A DNA stretch of 64,000 nt from Amorphus orientalis (GTDB taxonomy: Bacteria > Pseudomonadota > Alphaproteobacteria > Rhizobiales > Amorphaceae): assembly GCF_030814015.1 (NCBI RefSeq), contig NZ_JAUSUL010000002.1:744001-808000 (forward strand), in the 5' to 3' direction. Below the pieces are notes generated by a model that was not told where the DNA came from, ran no database searches, and saw nothing but the letters and a program-made list of their open reading frames with translations. This document shows, piece by piece, positions 1 to 8,138 of the stretch (positions are counted from its first letter, which is position 1; every line of letters starts with the position of its first letter). The position numbers and the translations under genes are program-made.

Positions 1-77
1 GCCGGCAGCGTCTTCGCGATCCAGGCGCGCAGATCCCGTCGGAAGGCCTCCTGTTCGGCGGTGAAGGAAACGTCCAT
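1..77 (-). CDS. Acyl-CoA dehydrogenase, N-terminal fragment (cut by window edge)
   Basis: Only the first 25 codons are visible, reading leftward from an ATG at 77. The start MDVSFTAEQEAFRRDLRAWI is the usual amphipathic opening of flavin-dependent acyl-CoA dehydrogenases, which oxidise an acyl-CoA to the 2-enoyl-CoA and pass electrons to electron-transfer flavoprotein. It lies 87 bp downstream of the CoA-transferase on the same strand, so it probably ends or continues that operon. The family is inferred from the N-terminus and the context only; catalytic residues lie outside the window. Confidence 0.6.
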   Translation of the reverse strand, partial: MDVSFTAEQEAFRRDLRAWIAKTLP

Positions 78-164
78 GGCCGTGTCCTCTCCCCGGTCGG
101 TCCGGGTGGTGGCTCTGGTTGCTCGGCGCCGGGCCTGAGGGTCTGCGCGCTGGTGCGTGCGCGC

Positions 165-1385
165 CTAGCGCGGTTGCGCGTCGGCCTTGCCGAACGCACC
201 GCGCGCACGCAGATCAGCCACCTCGTCGTCGGCGTAACCCGCCTCGCGCAGCACTTCTTCGGTATGGGCCCCCAACGCCGGCGGCGGAGTGCGCATTTCG
301 CCCGGCGTGTCGGACAGGTGGAACGGCGTGGCGACGTAGCGCGCCGGACCGGCGTCCCCCTCGTACGCGAAGATGCCGCCGATCGCCTCGAGCTGGGGAT
401 CCTCGGCGGCCTCGCCGAGATCCTGGACGATCGATACGTTGACCTTCACCGCGCTGAGGCGCGCGTGGATTTCGTGCTTGGACAGCGACCGTGTCACGGC
501 CGAGATCGCGGCGACCACTTCGTGGCGCAGACGCAATCGCTCCGAGGCCGTGCGGAATTCCGGCCGGTCGAGCGCCTCCGGGTCGAGCGCGTGAGTGAAG
601 CGCTGCCACATCTCGTCGCTCGGGGCGATGATCACGACGTGGCCGTCGCTCGCCGGAAAGGCCTGGTTGGGCACGCTCAGATGGTTCGCCGTGCCCATCG
701 GCCGGTGCTTGTGTCCGGTCAGCCAGTAGTCCTGGTAGAAATAGCTCATCAGGTGGGCCGAGCTCATCAGAAGCGATGTCTCGACCTTCTGGCCCAGGCC
801 GGTGCGCTCGCGGTGATAAAGCGCCGCCATCACGCCGCTGACGATGGCGAGGCTGGCGTGCAGATCGATGATCGCCGAGCCGGCGCGCACCGGTTCGCCA
901 CCTTCCTCGCCGGTGATGCTCATCAGGCCGGAATGGGCCTGCAGCGCCAGGTCGTTGGCGCCGACGCCGGCCAGCGGGCCCTTGCCGCCATAGGCATGGA
1001 AATCGCAGTAGATCAGCCGCGGATGGGACTCGCGCAGGTCGTCGTAGCCGAGCCCCCAGCGCTCCATCGTTCCGGGCCGGAAGTTGTTCACGAGAATGTC
1101 GGCGGACGCGATCAGCCTCCGCGCAACGTCGCGTCCGGCCTCGCTTGCGAGGTCCAGCTCGATCGATCGCTTGTTGCGGTTGAAGGCGCGAAAGGACGGG
1201 CTCGGCCCGCCGAGGCGCTCCAGCTCCTGGGTGGTCACACCCAGATAGCGGCAGTCGTCGCCCTTGACAGGGTTCTCGATCTTCACGACGTCGGCGCCGA
1301 GGTCGCCGAAAAGCTGGGTGGAATCCGGCGCTGCGAAGACGCGGGAGAAGTCGAGGACTTTGATGCCTTCCAGAACCGCGGTCAT
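165..1385 (-). CDS. CaiB/BaiF family CoA-transferase (class III)
   Basis: The 406-residue protein has the normal length for class III CoA-transferases, which move CoA between carboxylic acids through an aspartyl-CoA thioester. Family signatures are the N-terminal LEGIKVLDFSRVFAAP (about 5-20), GADVVKIENP (30-39), NNFRPGTMERWGLGYDDL (100-117) and the region around Asp174 (AGSAIIDLHA), which matches the position of the catalytic Asp169 of formyl-CoA transferase. It starts 37 bp after the upstream MaoC gene. The likely role is activation of an acid substrate to its CoA thioester for the neighbouring hydratases and dehydrogenase. The substrate cannot be read from the sequence. Confidence 0.9.
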   Translation of the reverse strand: MTAVLEGIKVLDFSRVFAAPDSTQLFGDLGADVVKIENPVKGDDCRYLGVTTQELERLGGPSPSFRAFNRNKRSIELDLASEAGRDVARRLIASADILVNNFRPGTMERWGLGYDDLRESHPRLIYCDFHAYGGKGPLAGVGANDLALQAHSGLMSITGEEGGEPVRAGSAIIDLHASLAIVSGVMAALYHRERTGLGQKVETSLLMSSAHLMSYFYQDYWLTGHKHRPMGTANHLSVPNQAFPASDGHVVIIAPSDEMWQRFTHALDPEALDRPEFRTASERLRLRHEVVAAISAVTRSLSKHEIHARLSAVKVNVSIVQDLGEAAEDPQLEAIGGIFAYEGDAGPARYVATPFHLSDTPGEMRTPPPALGAHTEEVLREAGYADDEVADLRARGAFGKADAQPR

Positions 1386-1422
1386 GTCCTACCCGTGGGT
1401 TTGCGCGCGTTGCTGAGCCGGC

Positions 1423-1878
1423 TCAGGATCCGGAAACGAAGACTGTGGCTTCGCCGATGGTCAGCCGGGTGCCGGCGTCGTCCTCGCACCACACGTCGAG
1501 CGTGATCTCCGTCGGCTGTCCGGCGACCGGCGCGATATGGGCGACCCGCGCACAGGTGATGACCACCTGATCCTCGTAGATCGGCGCGACATATTTCGTG
1601 CGCAGCCGGCAGCGTTCGGCGACGCCGCGCCCGAACAGGTCGATGAGCAGTGACAGGATCCAGTTGGTCGACACCATGCCGTCGGCGATGATGCCCGGCA
1701 GCCCCTGGGAGCGGGCGTAGGCGTCGTCGTCGTGGATGGTCGGTTCCTGGGTGTGGATGCGTCCGTCGTCCGCCGCAACGGTTGGCTGGGCGTCGACATA
1801 CCAGCGCATGCGCTCGCGGGTCATGGGGCGGGGCGGCAGACGGAACTCGGTGCCCACGGACGGTTCGAAACGGGTCAT
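1423..1878 (-). CDS. MaoC-like hotdog hydratase subunit with conserved His
   Basis: A 151-residue single hotdog-fold protein of the MaoC / FAS1-like dehydratase type, predicted to hydrate 2-enoyl-CoA. The segment EPTIHDDDAYARSQGLPG (45-62) corresponds to the hydratase-2 motif and keeps the catalytic-type His (H49), although the usual Asp/Asn arrangement before it is altered. It lies 13 bp after a second half-size MaoC gene on the same strand. Paired half-size hydratases of this kind (for example mycobacterial HadAB/BC or ChsH1/H2) act as heterodimers. I infer the same here: this would be the catalytic partner. Confidence 0.8.
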   Translation of the reverse strand: MTRFEPSVGTEFRLPPRPMTRERMRWYVDAQPTVAADDGRIHTQEPTIHDDDAYARSQGLPGIIADGMVSTNWILSLLIDLFGRGVAERCRLRTKYVAPIYEDQVVITCARVAHIAPVAGQPTEITLDVWCEDDAGTRLTIGEATVFVSGS

Positions 1879-1891
1879 GGGTGCGTCCCCC

Positions 1892-2338
1892 TCACGCTGC
1901 TTCGCCGTCGTCGGACGGTGTGTAGGACAGGATCACCCGGTCGAAGTAGCGAACCAGAAGCTCGTCCGTTGCGGCCCGGCGCAGCTCCATCTTCAGGACC
2001 ACATAGTCGCGGCCCTTCTTCTGGTAGCGCTCGGTGATGACGCCGGAGACGCGCAACTGGTCCCCCACATGGACCGGCGCGAACACTTCCGCGTCGTATT
2101 CGAAATGAATGCGGGCGGAAGGGCCGGTGCCTTTCGGGCAGGCGTGGCGGTAGAGCCGGAGCTTGTCGAGGTGTATCAGCGTCGGGGGCATGACCTGCCC
2201 CTCGCTTCCCTGGAAGCAGGGATTGTGCATCTCGACTGCGTGGCTGTATTCGCGGACGACGAAGGAGCTCAGCGTGTAGTCCACCGGACCGAGCACGTCG
2301 CCGGTGTCGAGATCGGATACGAAGCCGCCGACCGCCAT
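1892..2338 (-). CDS. MaoC-like hotdog hydratase subunit lacking the catalytic His
   Basis: A 148-residue single hotdog protein and the first gene of the leftward operon. Hotdog features are FVVREYSHAVEMHNPCF (26-42), VMPPTLIHLDKL and the strand-rich second half with FAPVHVGDQLRVSGVITERY. Where active hydratases have N-P-[LIV]-H, this one reads HNPCF, so the catalytic His is replaced by Phe42. It therefore looks like a structural or substrate-binding partner of the adjacent H49-containing protein (1423-1878). The start ATG at 2338 is about 200 bp from the divergent LysR gene, and the region between probably holds the regulated promoter. Confidence 0.75.
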   Translation of the reverse strand: MAVGGFVSDLDTGDVLGPVDYTLSSFVVREYSHAVEMHNPCFQGSEGQVMPPTLIHLDKLRLYRHACPKGTGPSARIHFEYDAEVFAPVHVGDQLRVSGVITERYQKKGRDYVVLKMELRRAATDELLVRYFDRVILSYTPSDDGEAA

Positions 2339-2464
2339 GGACCGTTCTCTCCCTGGGGGCCGGTCGGTGCCTCAACCGTTTGCGCCGCGTGCCCCGCGTT
2401 GTCTCTTGGAGGTCGAGTTAGCATGCGCGGCGAGCGGTCTGAACGGCGATGAGGCAAGGGTCTT

Positions 2465-2483
2465 CTTTGCAGAAATTGTAAAG
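2465..2483. promoter_or_regulatory. Candidate LysR-type regulator box
   Basis: CTTT, 11 bases, AAAG: an interrupted palindrome with the T-N11-A core that defines LysR-family binding sites (T2468, A2480). It lies 56 bp upstream of the LysR start and 127 bp upstream of the divergent MaoC start, the usual place for an autoregulatory and activation site. Seen in the sequence; function inferred from position only. Confidence 0.4.
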
Positions 2484-2538
2484 ATGGCGGCTTTGAGCTA
2501 CCAAAGCCCTCAGATCCAGGCGGTTCCGGGAGGGCGAG

Positions 2539-3456
2539 TTGGAGTGGATCCAGACGCTGAGATCGTTCACCACGGCCGTTCAGGAGGGCAGTCTGTCCGG
2601 AGCAGGACGCCTTCTCGGTCTGTCGCCGGCGTCCATCTCGCGGCACATCTCGTCGCTGGAGGACAGGCTCGAGACCCAGCTGCTCAAGCGGTCGAGCCGC
2701 CACCTCGCACTCACGGAAGCGGGTGAGATCTACTATGCCCGCGTCGAGCAGGTTCTGGCGCAGCTCGAAGAGGCCAATCACTCGGTCAGCCAGCTCCAGG
2801 CAAAGCCCCAGGGCGTGCTGCGGGTCCATTCCCGTATGCTCGTGGGGCAGCTCATGATCCTGCCCCACCTGCCGGAATTCCTGTCGATCTATCCCGACAT
2901 CACCGTCGACCTGATGATGTCCAACTCGATCGCCCCGGTGATGGACCAGGGCACCGACGTGGACATCCGCATCGGCCGGCTGGAGGATTCCTCGCTGATC
3001 GCCCGCAAGCTGACGTCCAGCGAACGGGTCGTCTGCGCCAGCCCGGGCTATCTCGCCGAGCGCCCCGCGATCGCGGAACCGGCCGACCTCAGACACCACA
3101 ACTGCCTGACCTACCGGATCAATCTCGGCACGCCCGTCTGGCGGTTCCTGGATGCGGCAGACCGGATCGAGGAGGTGCCGATCCGCGGCAATGTCCGCAC
3201 CGATTTCGGCTTCGCGCTGGTGACCATGGTACGTGACGGCGTCGGCATCGGCCTTTTGCCGGACTGGTCGGTCCATGAGGACCTGAAGAGCGGACGGCTG
3301 GTCCGGCTGTTGCCGGACTACAAGGTGAGCCACATCGACTTCGACAATGGTGTTTACGCCGTGTTTCCCGCCACGCGGCAGACGTCGGTGAAGCTGCGGC
3401 TGTTCATCGATTTCATCGCCGGCGTCTTCAAGCGCGAGCTGGATCCCGCCGGCTGA
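2539..3456 (+). CDS. LysR-family transcriptional regulator
   Basis: The 305-residue protein has an N-terminal winged helix-turn-helix (about 1-60: LRSFTTAVQEGSLSGAGRLL, then SPASISRHISSLEDRLETQL and LTEAGEIYYAR) and a C-terminal periplasmic-binding-like effector domain (about 90-300). I chose a TTG start at 2539 because it gives the usual LysR N-terminus and follows GGGAGG at a normal distance. The gene is divergent from the MaoC/CoA-transferase operon, the classical layout for a LysR activator of a catabolic operon, and a T-N11-A box lies between. The effector is unknown. Confidence 0.9.
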   Translation: MEWIQTLRSFTTAVQEGSLSGAGRLLGLSPASISRHISSLEDRLETQLLKRSSRHLALTEAGEIYYARVEQVLAQLEEANHSVSQLQAKPQGVLRVHSRMLVGQLMILPHLPEFLSIYPDITVDLMMSNSIAPVMDQGTDVDIRIGRLEDSSLIARKLTSSERVVCASPGYLAERPAIAEPADLRHHNCLTYRINLGTPVWRFLDAADRIEEVPIRGNVRTDFGFALVTMVRDGVGIGLLPDWSVHEDLKSGRLVRLLPDYKVSHIDFDNGVYAVFPATRQTSVKLRLFIDFIAGVFKRELDPAG

Positions 3457-3482
3457 GTGCACACAAGGGAAGGGCGCCTTCC

Positions 3483-4250
3483 CTAGACAGCCGCCTTCCG
3501 CATGAAACGGCGCATCTCGCTCACGAACCGTTCCGGCGCCTGGTAGGGCACGAAGTGGGCGGCCTCCGGCACCGGCACGATCTCGGCCTGGGGCACGAGA
3601 GCGCCGATCTCACGGGCGCCATCCGGCGGCATCAGAACGTCCTTGCCGCCCGGCATCAGGATCACGGGACAGGTCAGCTGCGGCAGGATCGGCCGGATGT
3701 CGATGTCGAGAAAGCCGAGGACGGAGAGGGCGTAGCCTTCCGCCGACTGGGCCGCATAGCGTTCGGCGAACCGCGCGTAGCGGGCGTCGCGCGGCATGTC
3801 GTGAAACGAGGTCTCCGGAGCCTTCGGCATCAGGACCGCCATACCGTGCCGACGCACCTCCTCGGTGCGGGCCCGCAGCATCTCCTTCACGTGCGGCAGG
3901 TTGCTGAGCCCCGGGTTGGTCATCACCAGGCCAGCGCAGAGCGCCGGCTCCCGTGCCGCCAGGATGGCCGCGACCATGCCGCCGATGGCGCACCCGGCGA
4001 GCGTCACGCGCGCAAGACCGAGGTCGTGGATCATCGCCGCCAGGTCGGCGGCGTGACCCTCCGCGTCGACCGGCTCTCGGGGCAGGGGCGCTTCGCCCGC
4101 ACCCTGAAGATCCGGCGTGACGCAGAAGAAGTCCCGCGACAGCTCCGCCACCGCCTCGTCCCAGAAGCGATGGTCGGTTCCGAGCGCATGGACGAACACG
4201 ATGGCCGGAGCCGAGCGGTCGCCGTGCGTGACGACGTGCAGACAGGCCAT
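3483..4250 (-). CDS. Alpha/beta hydrolase with cysteine in the nucleophile position
   Basis: A 255-residue single-domain alpha/beta hydrolase resembling 3-oxoadipate enol-lactonase (PcaD-like) proteins: oxyanion segment VFVHALGTDHRFW (18-30), nucleophile elbow and C-terminal His232 in EAAHFVPY. The elbow reads G-C-A-I-G-G (86-91), so Cys87 replaces the usual Ser, as in dienelactone hydrolases. The start at 4250 (MACLHVV) is chosen because the extra 29 upstream codons are Arg/Ala-rich and overlap the upstream gene. It follows the metallo-hydrolase gene by 13 bp and probably shares its transcript. Likely substrate: a lactone or ester from the pathway encoded around it. Confidence 0.8.
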   Translation of the reverse strand: MACLHVVTHGDRSAPAIVFVHALGTDHRFWDEAVAELSRDFFCVTPDLQGAGEAPLPREPVDAEGHAADLAAMIHDLGLARVTLAGCAIGGMVAAILAAREPALCAGLVMTNPGLSNLPHVKEMLRARTEEVRRHGMAVLMPKAPETSFHDMPRDARYARFAERYAAQSAEGYALSVLGFLDIDIRPILPQLTCPVILMPGGKDVLMPPDGAREIGALVPQAEIVPVPEAAHFVPYQAPERFVSEMRRFMRKAAV

Positions 4251-4263
4251 GGTGCCGCCTCGC

Positions 4264-5142
4264 CTACGGCGTTTCCGAAGGGCGCTCGAAGACGTAGCCG
4301 TTCGGACCGCTGCGCACATAGCCGCAATAGGGTGCAACGAAATGCGCCGGCAGGATCAGCGCGCCCTCGTCGGCAGCGTATTTCAGCATCTTCGCCCGGG
4401 TCTCGTTGGCCAGCTCCGGGTTCTCGCAGTACTTGCTGCTCCACTCCGGATGATAGATCTGGATCGGCTGATGCATGGCGTCCGCGATGAACAGCGCTTC
4501 CTTGCCGCCGCCGCGGACCCGGATCCCGACCATGCCCGGCGCGTGGCCGGGAAGCGGAACGAGATCGATGCCCGGCATGATGGTCTCGGTGCCTTCCACG
4601 ACCCGCATCTGGCCGGCGTCGACGATGGGCTGCACGCTGTCCAGATAGGTGGTCCAGGCCTGGGGCGGCTTCTCGGCGGCGCCCCGCTTCGGGTCGCGCA
4701 CCTCGAGTTCGGTCGCCGTCGCGACATATTCGGCGTTCGGGAAGGTCGGGACCCACGTGCCGTCCTGCAGGCGGGTGTTCCAGCCCACGTGATCCACGTG
4801 CAGATGGGTGAGCAGCACCATGTCGACGTCTTCGGGCTGGACTCCGGCCGCTGCAAGCCGCTCAAGGAAGCCGGTCTTGTTGTGATCGAAGCGCGGCGAC
4901 AGTGGCCGGTCCTTGTCGTCACCGCCGGCCGTATCGATCACAATCGTCTTGTCCGGGGTGCGCAGGATCCAGCTGTGGATCATGGAATAGAAGCAGTTGC
5001 GCTCGGGATTGTAGAAATCCGGGATCAGCCACCCGCCGTGCTCGGCGACCGTCTCCTCTCCGAAGTGCTTCAGCAGGCTCACGTCCTCATCGAGAACGAG
5101 TTCCTCGACGCGCGATATCCCGAAGTCACCGATCTGGATCAC
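4264..5142 (-). CDS. Metallo-beta-lactamase-fold hydrolase (lactonase-like)
   Basis: The 292-residue protein carries the full dinuclear zinc signature: H113-L-H115-V-D117-H118, H200 in PLPGHAPGM, D221 in ADAMHQ and H267 in LPAHF. The stretch DHVGWNTRLQDGTWVPTFPN resembles methyl-parathion-hydrolase and quorum-quenching lactonase relatives rather than true beta-lactamases. No signal peptide is visible, so it should be cytoplasmic. It is the first gene of a two-gene leftward unit with the Cys-type alpha/beta hydrolase and is divergent from the ABC transporter. Hydrolysis of a lactone or ester taken up by that transporter is an inference. Confidence 0.8.
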   Translation of the reverse strand: MIQIGDFGISRVEELVLDEDVSLLKHFGEETVAEHGGWLIPDFYNPERNCFYSMIHSWILRTPDKTIVIDTAGGDDKDRPLSPRFDHNKTGFLERLAAAGVQPEDVDMVLLTHLHVDHVGWNTRLQDGTWVPTFPNAEYVATATELEVRDPKRGAAEKPPQAWTTYLDSVQPIVDAGQMRVVEGTETIMPGIDLVPLPGHAPGMVGIRVRGGGKEALFIADAMHQPIQIYHPEWSSKYCENPELANETRAKMLKYAADEGALILPAHFVAPYCGYVRSGPNGYVFERPSETP

Positions 5143-5404
5143 GTGCTTCCTCCAATGTTTCGTTTCGAGGGAGTATATCGGCCATAAGACGGGGCATCAT
5201 TGCAGATCCCGCAACGAAGGTTTGCAGGCAGACCGCTTATCCGCCCCCCCGGGCTTGGCTAGTGTTGCGGCAACGAAAACAAGATCAGCCATAGGGAGAT
5301 GCCTTCGACGATGCGGCCATTCGAGCTGCGTTCCATTCGCCATGCGAACCGGAGCGCGGCGACGGACGGTCGGACATCAGAGGGGCTGTCGTCTGAAACG
5401 CCGC

Positions 5405-6178
5405 ATGAGCACGAGCCTTCTGGATATCTCAGGGGTGGGCATCACGTTCGGGGGCATTCGTGCGCTCAGCGACGTCTCCCTGTCGGCCGCCGCCAACGCC
5501 GTGACCGCGGTGATCGGACCGAATGGCGCGGGGAAGACGACGCTGTTCAACGTCATCTCCGGCTTCTACCCGGCCCGGGAAGGGTCGGTGGCCTTCGACG
5601 GTCACGACCTCCTCAGGCTCTCCGCGCACAAGCGCTGCGATATCGGCATTGCCCGCACCTTTCAGAACATCGCCCTTTTTCCCGGCATGACGGTCGCGGA
5701 AAACATCAAGCTCGGCGCCCATCACCAGTTGAAGACCGGGCTTGCCGCCGCTGCAGTCTATCTGGGGCTCGCCCGGCGCGAAGAACGGGCGCTGGACCGG
5801 CGCATCGACACAGAGATCCTGCCGCTGCTCGATCTGGAAGACGTGCGCGACCGCTCGGTCTCCGGGCTCCCCTACGGCGTGCAGAAGCGGATCGAGCTCG
5901 CCCGGGCGCTGGTCAGCCAGCCGAAGCTCCTGATGCTCGACGAACCGTTCGCGGGCATGAACACCGCCGAAAAGGCGCGGATGTCCCAGTATATCAGCGA
6001 GATCGTCCGGCAGACCGACCTGACGGTGATTCTGATCGATCACGACATGGAGTCGATCATGACGATGTCGAACCATGTCGTGGTCCTGAACTTCGGCCGG
6101 GTGATTGCTGCCGGCACGCCGGCCGAGGTCCAGTCCGACCCGGCTGTCATCGAAGCCTATCTGGGCAAGGAGGAATGA
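5405..6178 (+). CDS. livG: Branched-chain amino acid-type ABC transporter, ATPase 1
   Basis: A 257-residue LivG-type ATPase: Walker A GPNGAGKTT (38-46), Q-loop region GIARTFQNIALFPGMTV, Walker B PKLLMLDEPFAGMN and switch His in ILIDHDM. The ABC signature is unusual: GLPYGVQKRIELARAL in place of the common LSYGQQRRLEIARAL. Start ATG 5405 gives the standard N-terminus; the in-frame codons upstream encode implausible Arg-rich sequence. It is the first gene of the import operon livG-livH-livM-SBP-livF. Such importers also take up other small carboxylates, so the name is by homology and the substrate is unknown. Confidence 0.9.
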   Translation: MSTSLLDISGVGITFGGIRALSDVSLSAAANAVTAVIGPNGAGKTTLFNVISGFYPAREGSVAFDGHDLLRLSAHKRCDIGIARTFQNIALFPGMTVAENIKLGAHHQLKTGLAAAAVYLGLARREERALDRRIDTEILPLLDLEDVRDRSVSGLPYGVQKRIELARALVSQPKLLMLDEPFAGMNTAEKARMSQYISEIVRQTDLTVILIDHDMESIMTMSNHVVVLNFGRVIAAGTPAEVQSDPAVIEAYLGKEE

Positions 6179-6182
6179 GCCG

Positions 6183-7055
6183 GTGAGCCTGTTCCTCGAA
6201 TTCAGCCTCGTCGGGCTGGCGTCCGGCGGCATTTACGTGCTGGCGGCCCTCAGCTTCGTCATCGTCTTCAAGGCGACCAACGTCTTCAACTTCGCCACCG
6301 GCGAGATGATGATGCTCGGCGCCTATCTCTTCTTCTTCTTCGACCGCCAGCTCGGAATGGGCTGGGCCGGTGGGCTGGTGCTGGCGCTGGTCGCCGCTGC
6401 GCTGGTGGCGATGCTCACCGAACGAATCGTGCTCAGACCACTGGTCGGACGCCCGCACATCGTGCTGGTCATGGTCACCTTCGGGGTGGCCAGCGTCTTC
6501 CGCGGCATCGCGGGCCTGATCTGGGGACCCAACAACCAGCAGCTCACCGAGCTTCTGCCACGCACGCCGCTGTTCCTGGGCGACGTTCTGATCCCCGGCA
6601 AACTGGCCTGGGGCTTCGTCGCGGCGGGCGTGGTGGCGGCGCTCTTCATCGCCTACTACCGCTTCTCCAGGGCCGGCACGGCCATCCGGGCAACCTCCAC
6701 CGATCAGGTGACCGCCGAAAGTCTCGGCATCAACATCGGTTTCGTGTTCCTGCTGTCGTGGGGCCTTGCGGGCGTGCTCGCCGCGACCTCCGGCATCCTC
6801 GCCGGGTCGGTAAACGGCGTGACGCCGCAGCTCGGCCTCGTGGCCCTCAACGTGTTGGCCGTGGTGATGCTCGGCGGCCTCACCAGCGTCGGCGGCGTGG
6901 TCATCGGCGGCCTCGTCATCGGTTGGCTGGAGACCATCGTCGGCGCCTATCTCGGTGCCGCCTGGCAGAGCTTCATTCCCTACCTGGTCGTCCTCCTCGT
7001 CATGTTCGTTCGGCCGACAGGCCTGTTCGGCGAAAACCGGGTGCAGCGCATATGA
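6183..7055 (+). CDS. livH: Branched-chain amino acid-type ABC transporter, permease 1
   Basis: A 290-residue LivH-type inner-membrane permease with about eight hydrophobic segments. Family features are the start FLEFSLVGLASGGIYVLAAL, FNFATGEMMMLGAY, and the glycine-rich LGGLTSVGGVVIGGLVIGW near the C-terminus. I chose the GTG start at 6183, 9 bases after AAGGAGG at 6167-6173 and just after the livG stop. The last codons overlap the next gene in an ATGA, which indicates translational coupling with livM. Confidence 0.92.
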   Translation: MSLFLEFSLVGLASGGIYVLAALSFVIVFKATNVFNFATGEMMMLGAYLFFFFDRQLGMGWAGGLVLALVAAALVAMLTERIVLRPLVGRPHIVLVMVTFGVASVFRGIAGLIWGPNNQQLTELLPRTPLFLGDVLIPGKLAWGFVAAGVVAALFIAYYRFSRAGTAIRATSTDQVTAESLGINIGFVFLLSWGLAGVLAATSGILAGSVNGVTPQLGLVALNVLAVVMLGGLTSVGGVVIGGLVIGWLETIVGAYLGAAWQSFIPYLVVLLVMFVRPTGLFGENRVQRI

Positions 7056-8098
7056 GCGAGCAGGCCACCGCGATCGACAGAGCGCCGGCGCCAAGTGGCG
7101 CAGCGGCTGCGCGCAAGGTGGAAACCGTCAGCTGGGTGCTGCTGGCTTTGGCGATCGCCGGCCTGCCGTTCTTCGGCTCGGTCTACACGCTCTACATGGC
7201 CTGCCTGATCGGCATCAACGTGATCGCCACCGTCGGGCTCAACATCACGGTCGGCTACACGGGTCTGCTTTCGGTCGGCCATTCCGCCTTTCTCGGCGTC
7301 GGCGCCTATGTGAGCGCGCTCATGTGGCTCCATCTGGACACCCCGCTCGCCCTCAACATCGTCGGCGGCGCGGTGGCGGCGTTCCTGGTCGGGATCGTCT
7401 TCGGCCTCCCGGCACTGCGCATCAAGGGCGTCTATCTCGCCATCGCAACGCTTGCCGCTCAGTACATGCTTTACTTCGTGTTTCAGCAGTGGACGCCGGT
7501 CACCGGCGGCGACCGCGGCCTGTCGTTGCCGAAAATCGACGTTTTCGGGCTGGGGGACGACGGCTTCTACTATGTGGTCGCGGGCGTTGCCTTCGTGACC
7601 ACGCTGGCGGCGCGCAACCTGTTCCGCACCCGGGTTGGTCGATCGTTCATCGCGGTGCGGGAGAAGGACTACGCCTCGGAGGTGCTCGGCATCAACGTCG
7701 TCGCCACCAAGCTCGTGGCGTTCGGCCTCGGCGCTGCCTATGCGGGCGCGGCCGGCGCGCTGCTCGCCGTCTTCCTGAGGATCGTCAATCCGGACCAGTT
7801 TACGCTCCAGGTGTCGATCTTCTTCCTGGCGGCTGTGGTCGTCGGCGGGCGTGCGTCCATCCTGGGCTCGATCCTGGGGGCGCTGTTCATGACGCTGATG
7901 CCTGAATTCCTGCGCTTCGGCCTTGAAACGGCGGCGGGGCCGGGGGCGGATCTCGCCGGCCTCCTGTCGCCGCTGCGCGAGATCATCTTCGGCGCTCTCA
8001 TCATCGGCTTCCTGATCTTCGAACCTCGCGGGCTGGTGGGTCTGCTCCGTCGGGCTTTCGGTCAGGTCGAGGAGATTGACGCCAACTCTGAACACTGA
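7052..8098 (+). CDS. livM: Branched-chain amino acid-type ABC transporter, permease 2
   Basis: A 348-residue LivM-type permease. After a short polar N-terminus it has repeated membrane segments, the conserved GLNITVGYTGLLSVGHSAF block (about 58-76), FGLPALRIKGVYLAIATLA and the cytoplasmic EAA-like loop ending GSILGALFMTLMPEFLR. The ATG at 7052 overlaps the livH stop. It pairs with LivH to form the translocation channel driven by LivG and LivF. Confidence 0.92.
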   Translation: MSEQATAIDRAPAPSGAAAARKVETVSWVLLALAIAGLPFFGSVYTLYMACLIGINVIATVGLNITVGYTGLLSVGHSAFLGVGAYVSALMWLHLDTPLALNIVGGAVAAFLVGIVFGLPALRIKGVYLAIATLAAQYMLYFVFQQWTPVTGGDRGLSLPKIDVFGLGDDGFYYVVAGVAFVTTLAARNLFRTRVGRSFIAVREKDYASEVLGINVVATKLVAFGLGAAYAGAAGALLAVFLRIVNPDQFTLQVSIFFLAAVVVGGRASILGSILGALFMTLMPEFLRFGLETAAGPGADLAGLLSPLREIIFGALIIGFLIFEPRGLVGLLRRAFGQVEEIDANSEH

Positions 8099-8138
8099 CG
8101 GCAACGACGAACCAAGGACACAGCGGGAGGAAACGCTC

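Noticed and set aside
153-1505. Long plus-strand open frame across the CoA-transferase
   Set aside because: It is the antisense shadow of a clear CaiB-family gene; the translation is His/Arg/Ala-rich with no motif. The same applies to many long antisense frames in this high-GC window, such as those opposite uvrA and gyrA.
4264-5142. True beta-lactamase (antibiotic resistance)
   Set aside because: No signal peptide, and the sequence around HLHVDHVGWNT resembles lactonase/phosphotriesterase-like members; the context is catabolic.
5253-5270. TTGGCTAGTGTTGCGG upstream of livG as a sigma-54 promoter
   Set aside because: GG and GC are only 10 bases apart, not the 12 required by the -24/-12 arrangement, and no sigma-54 activator is nearby.
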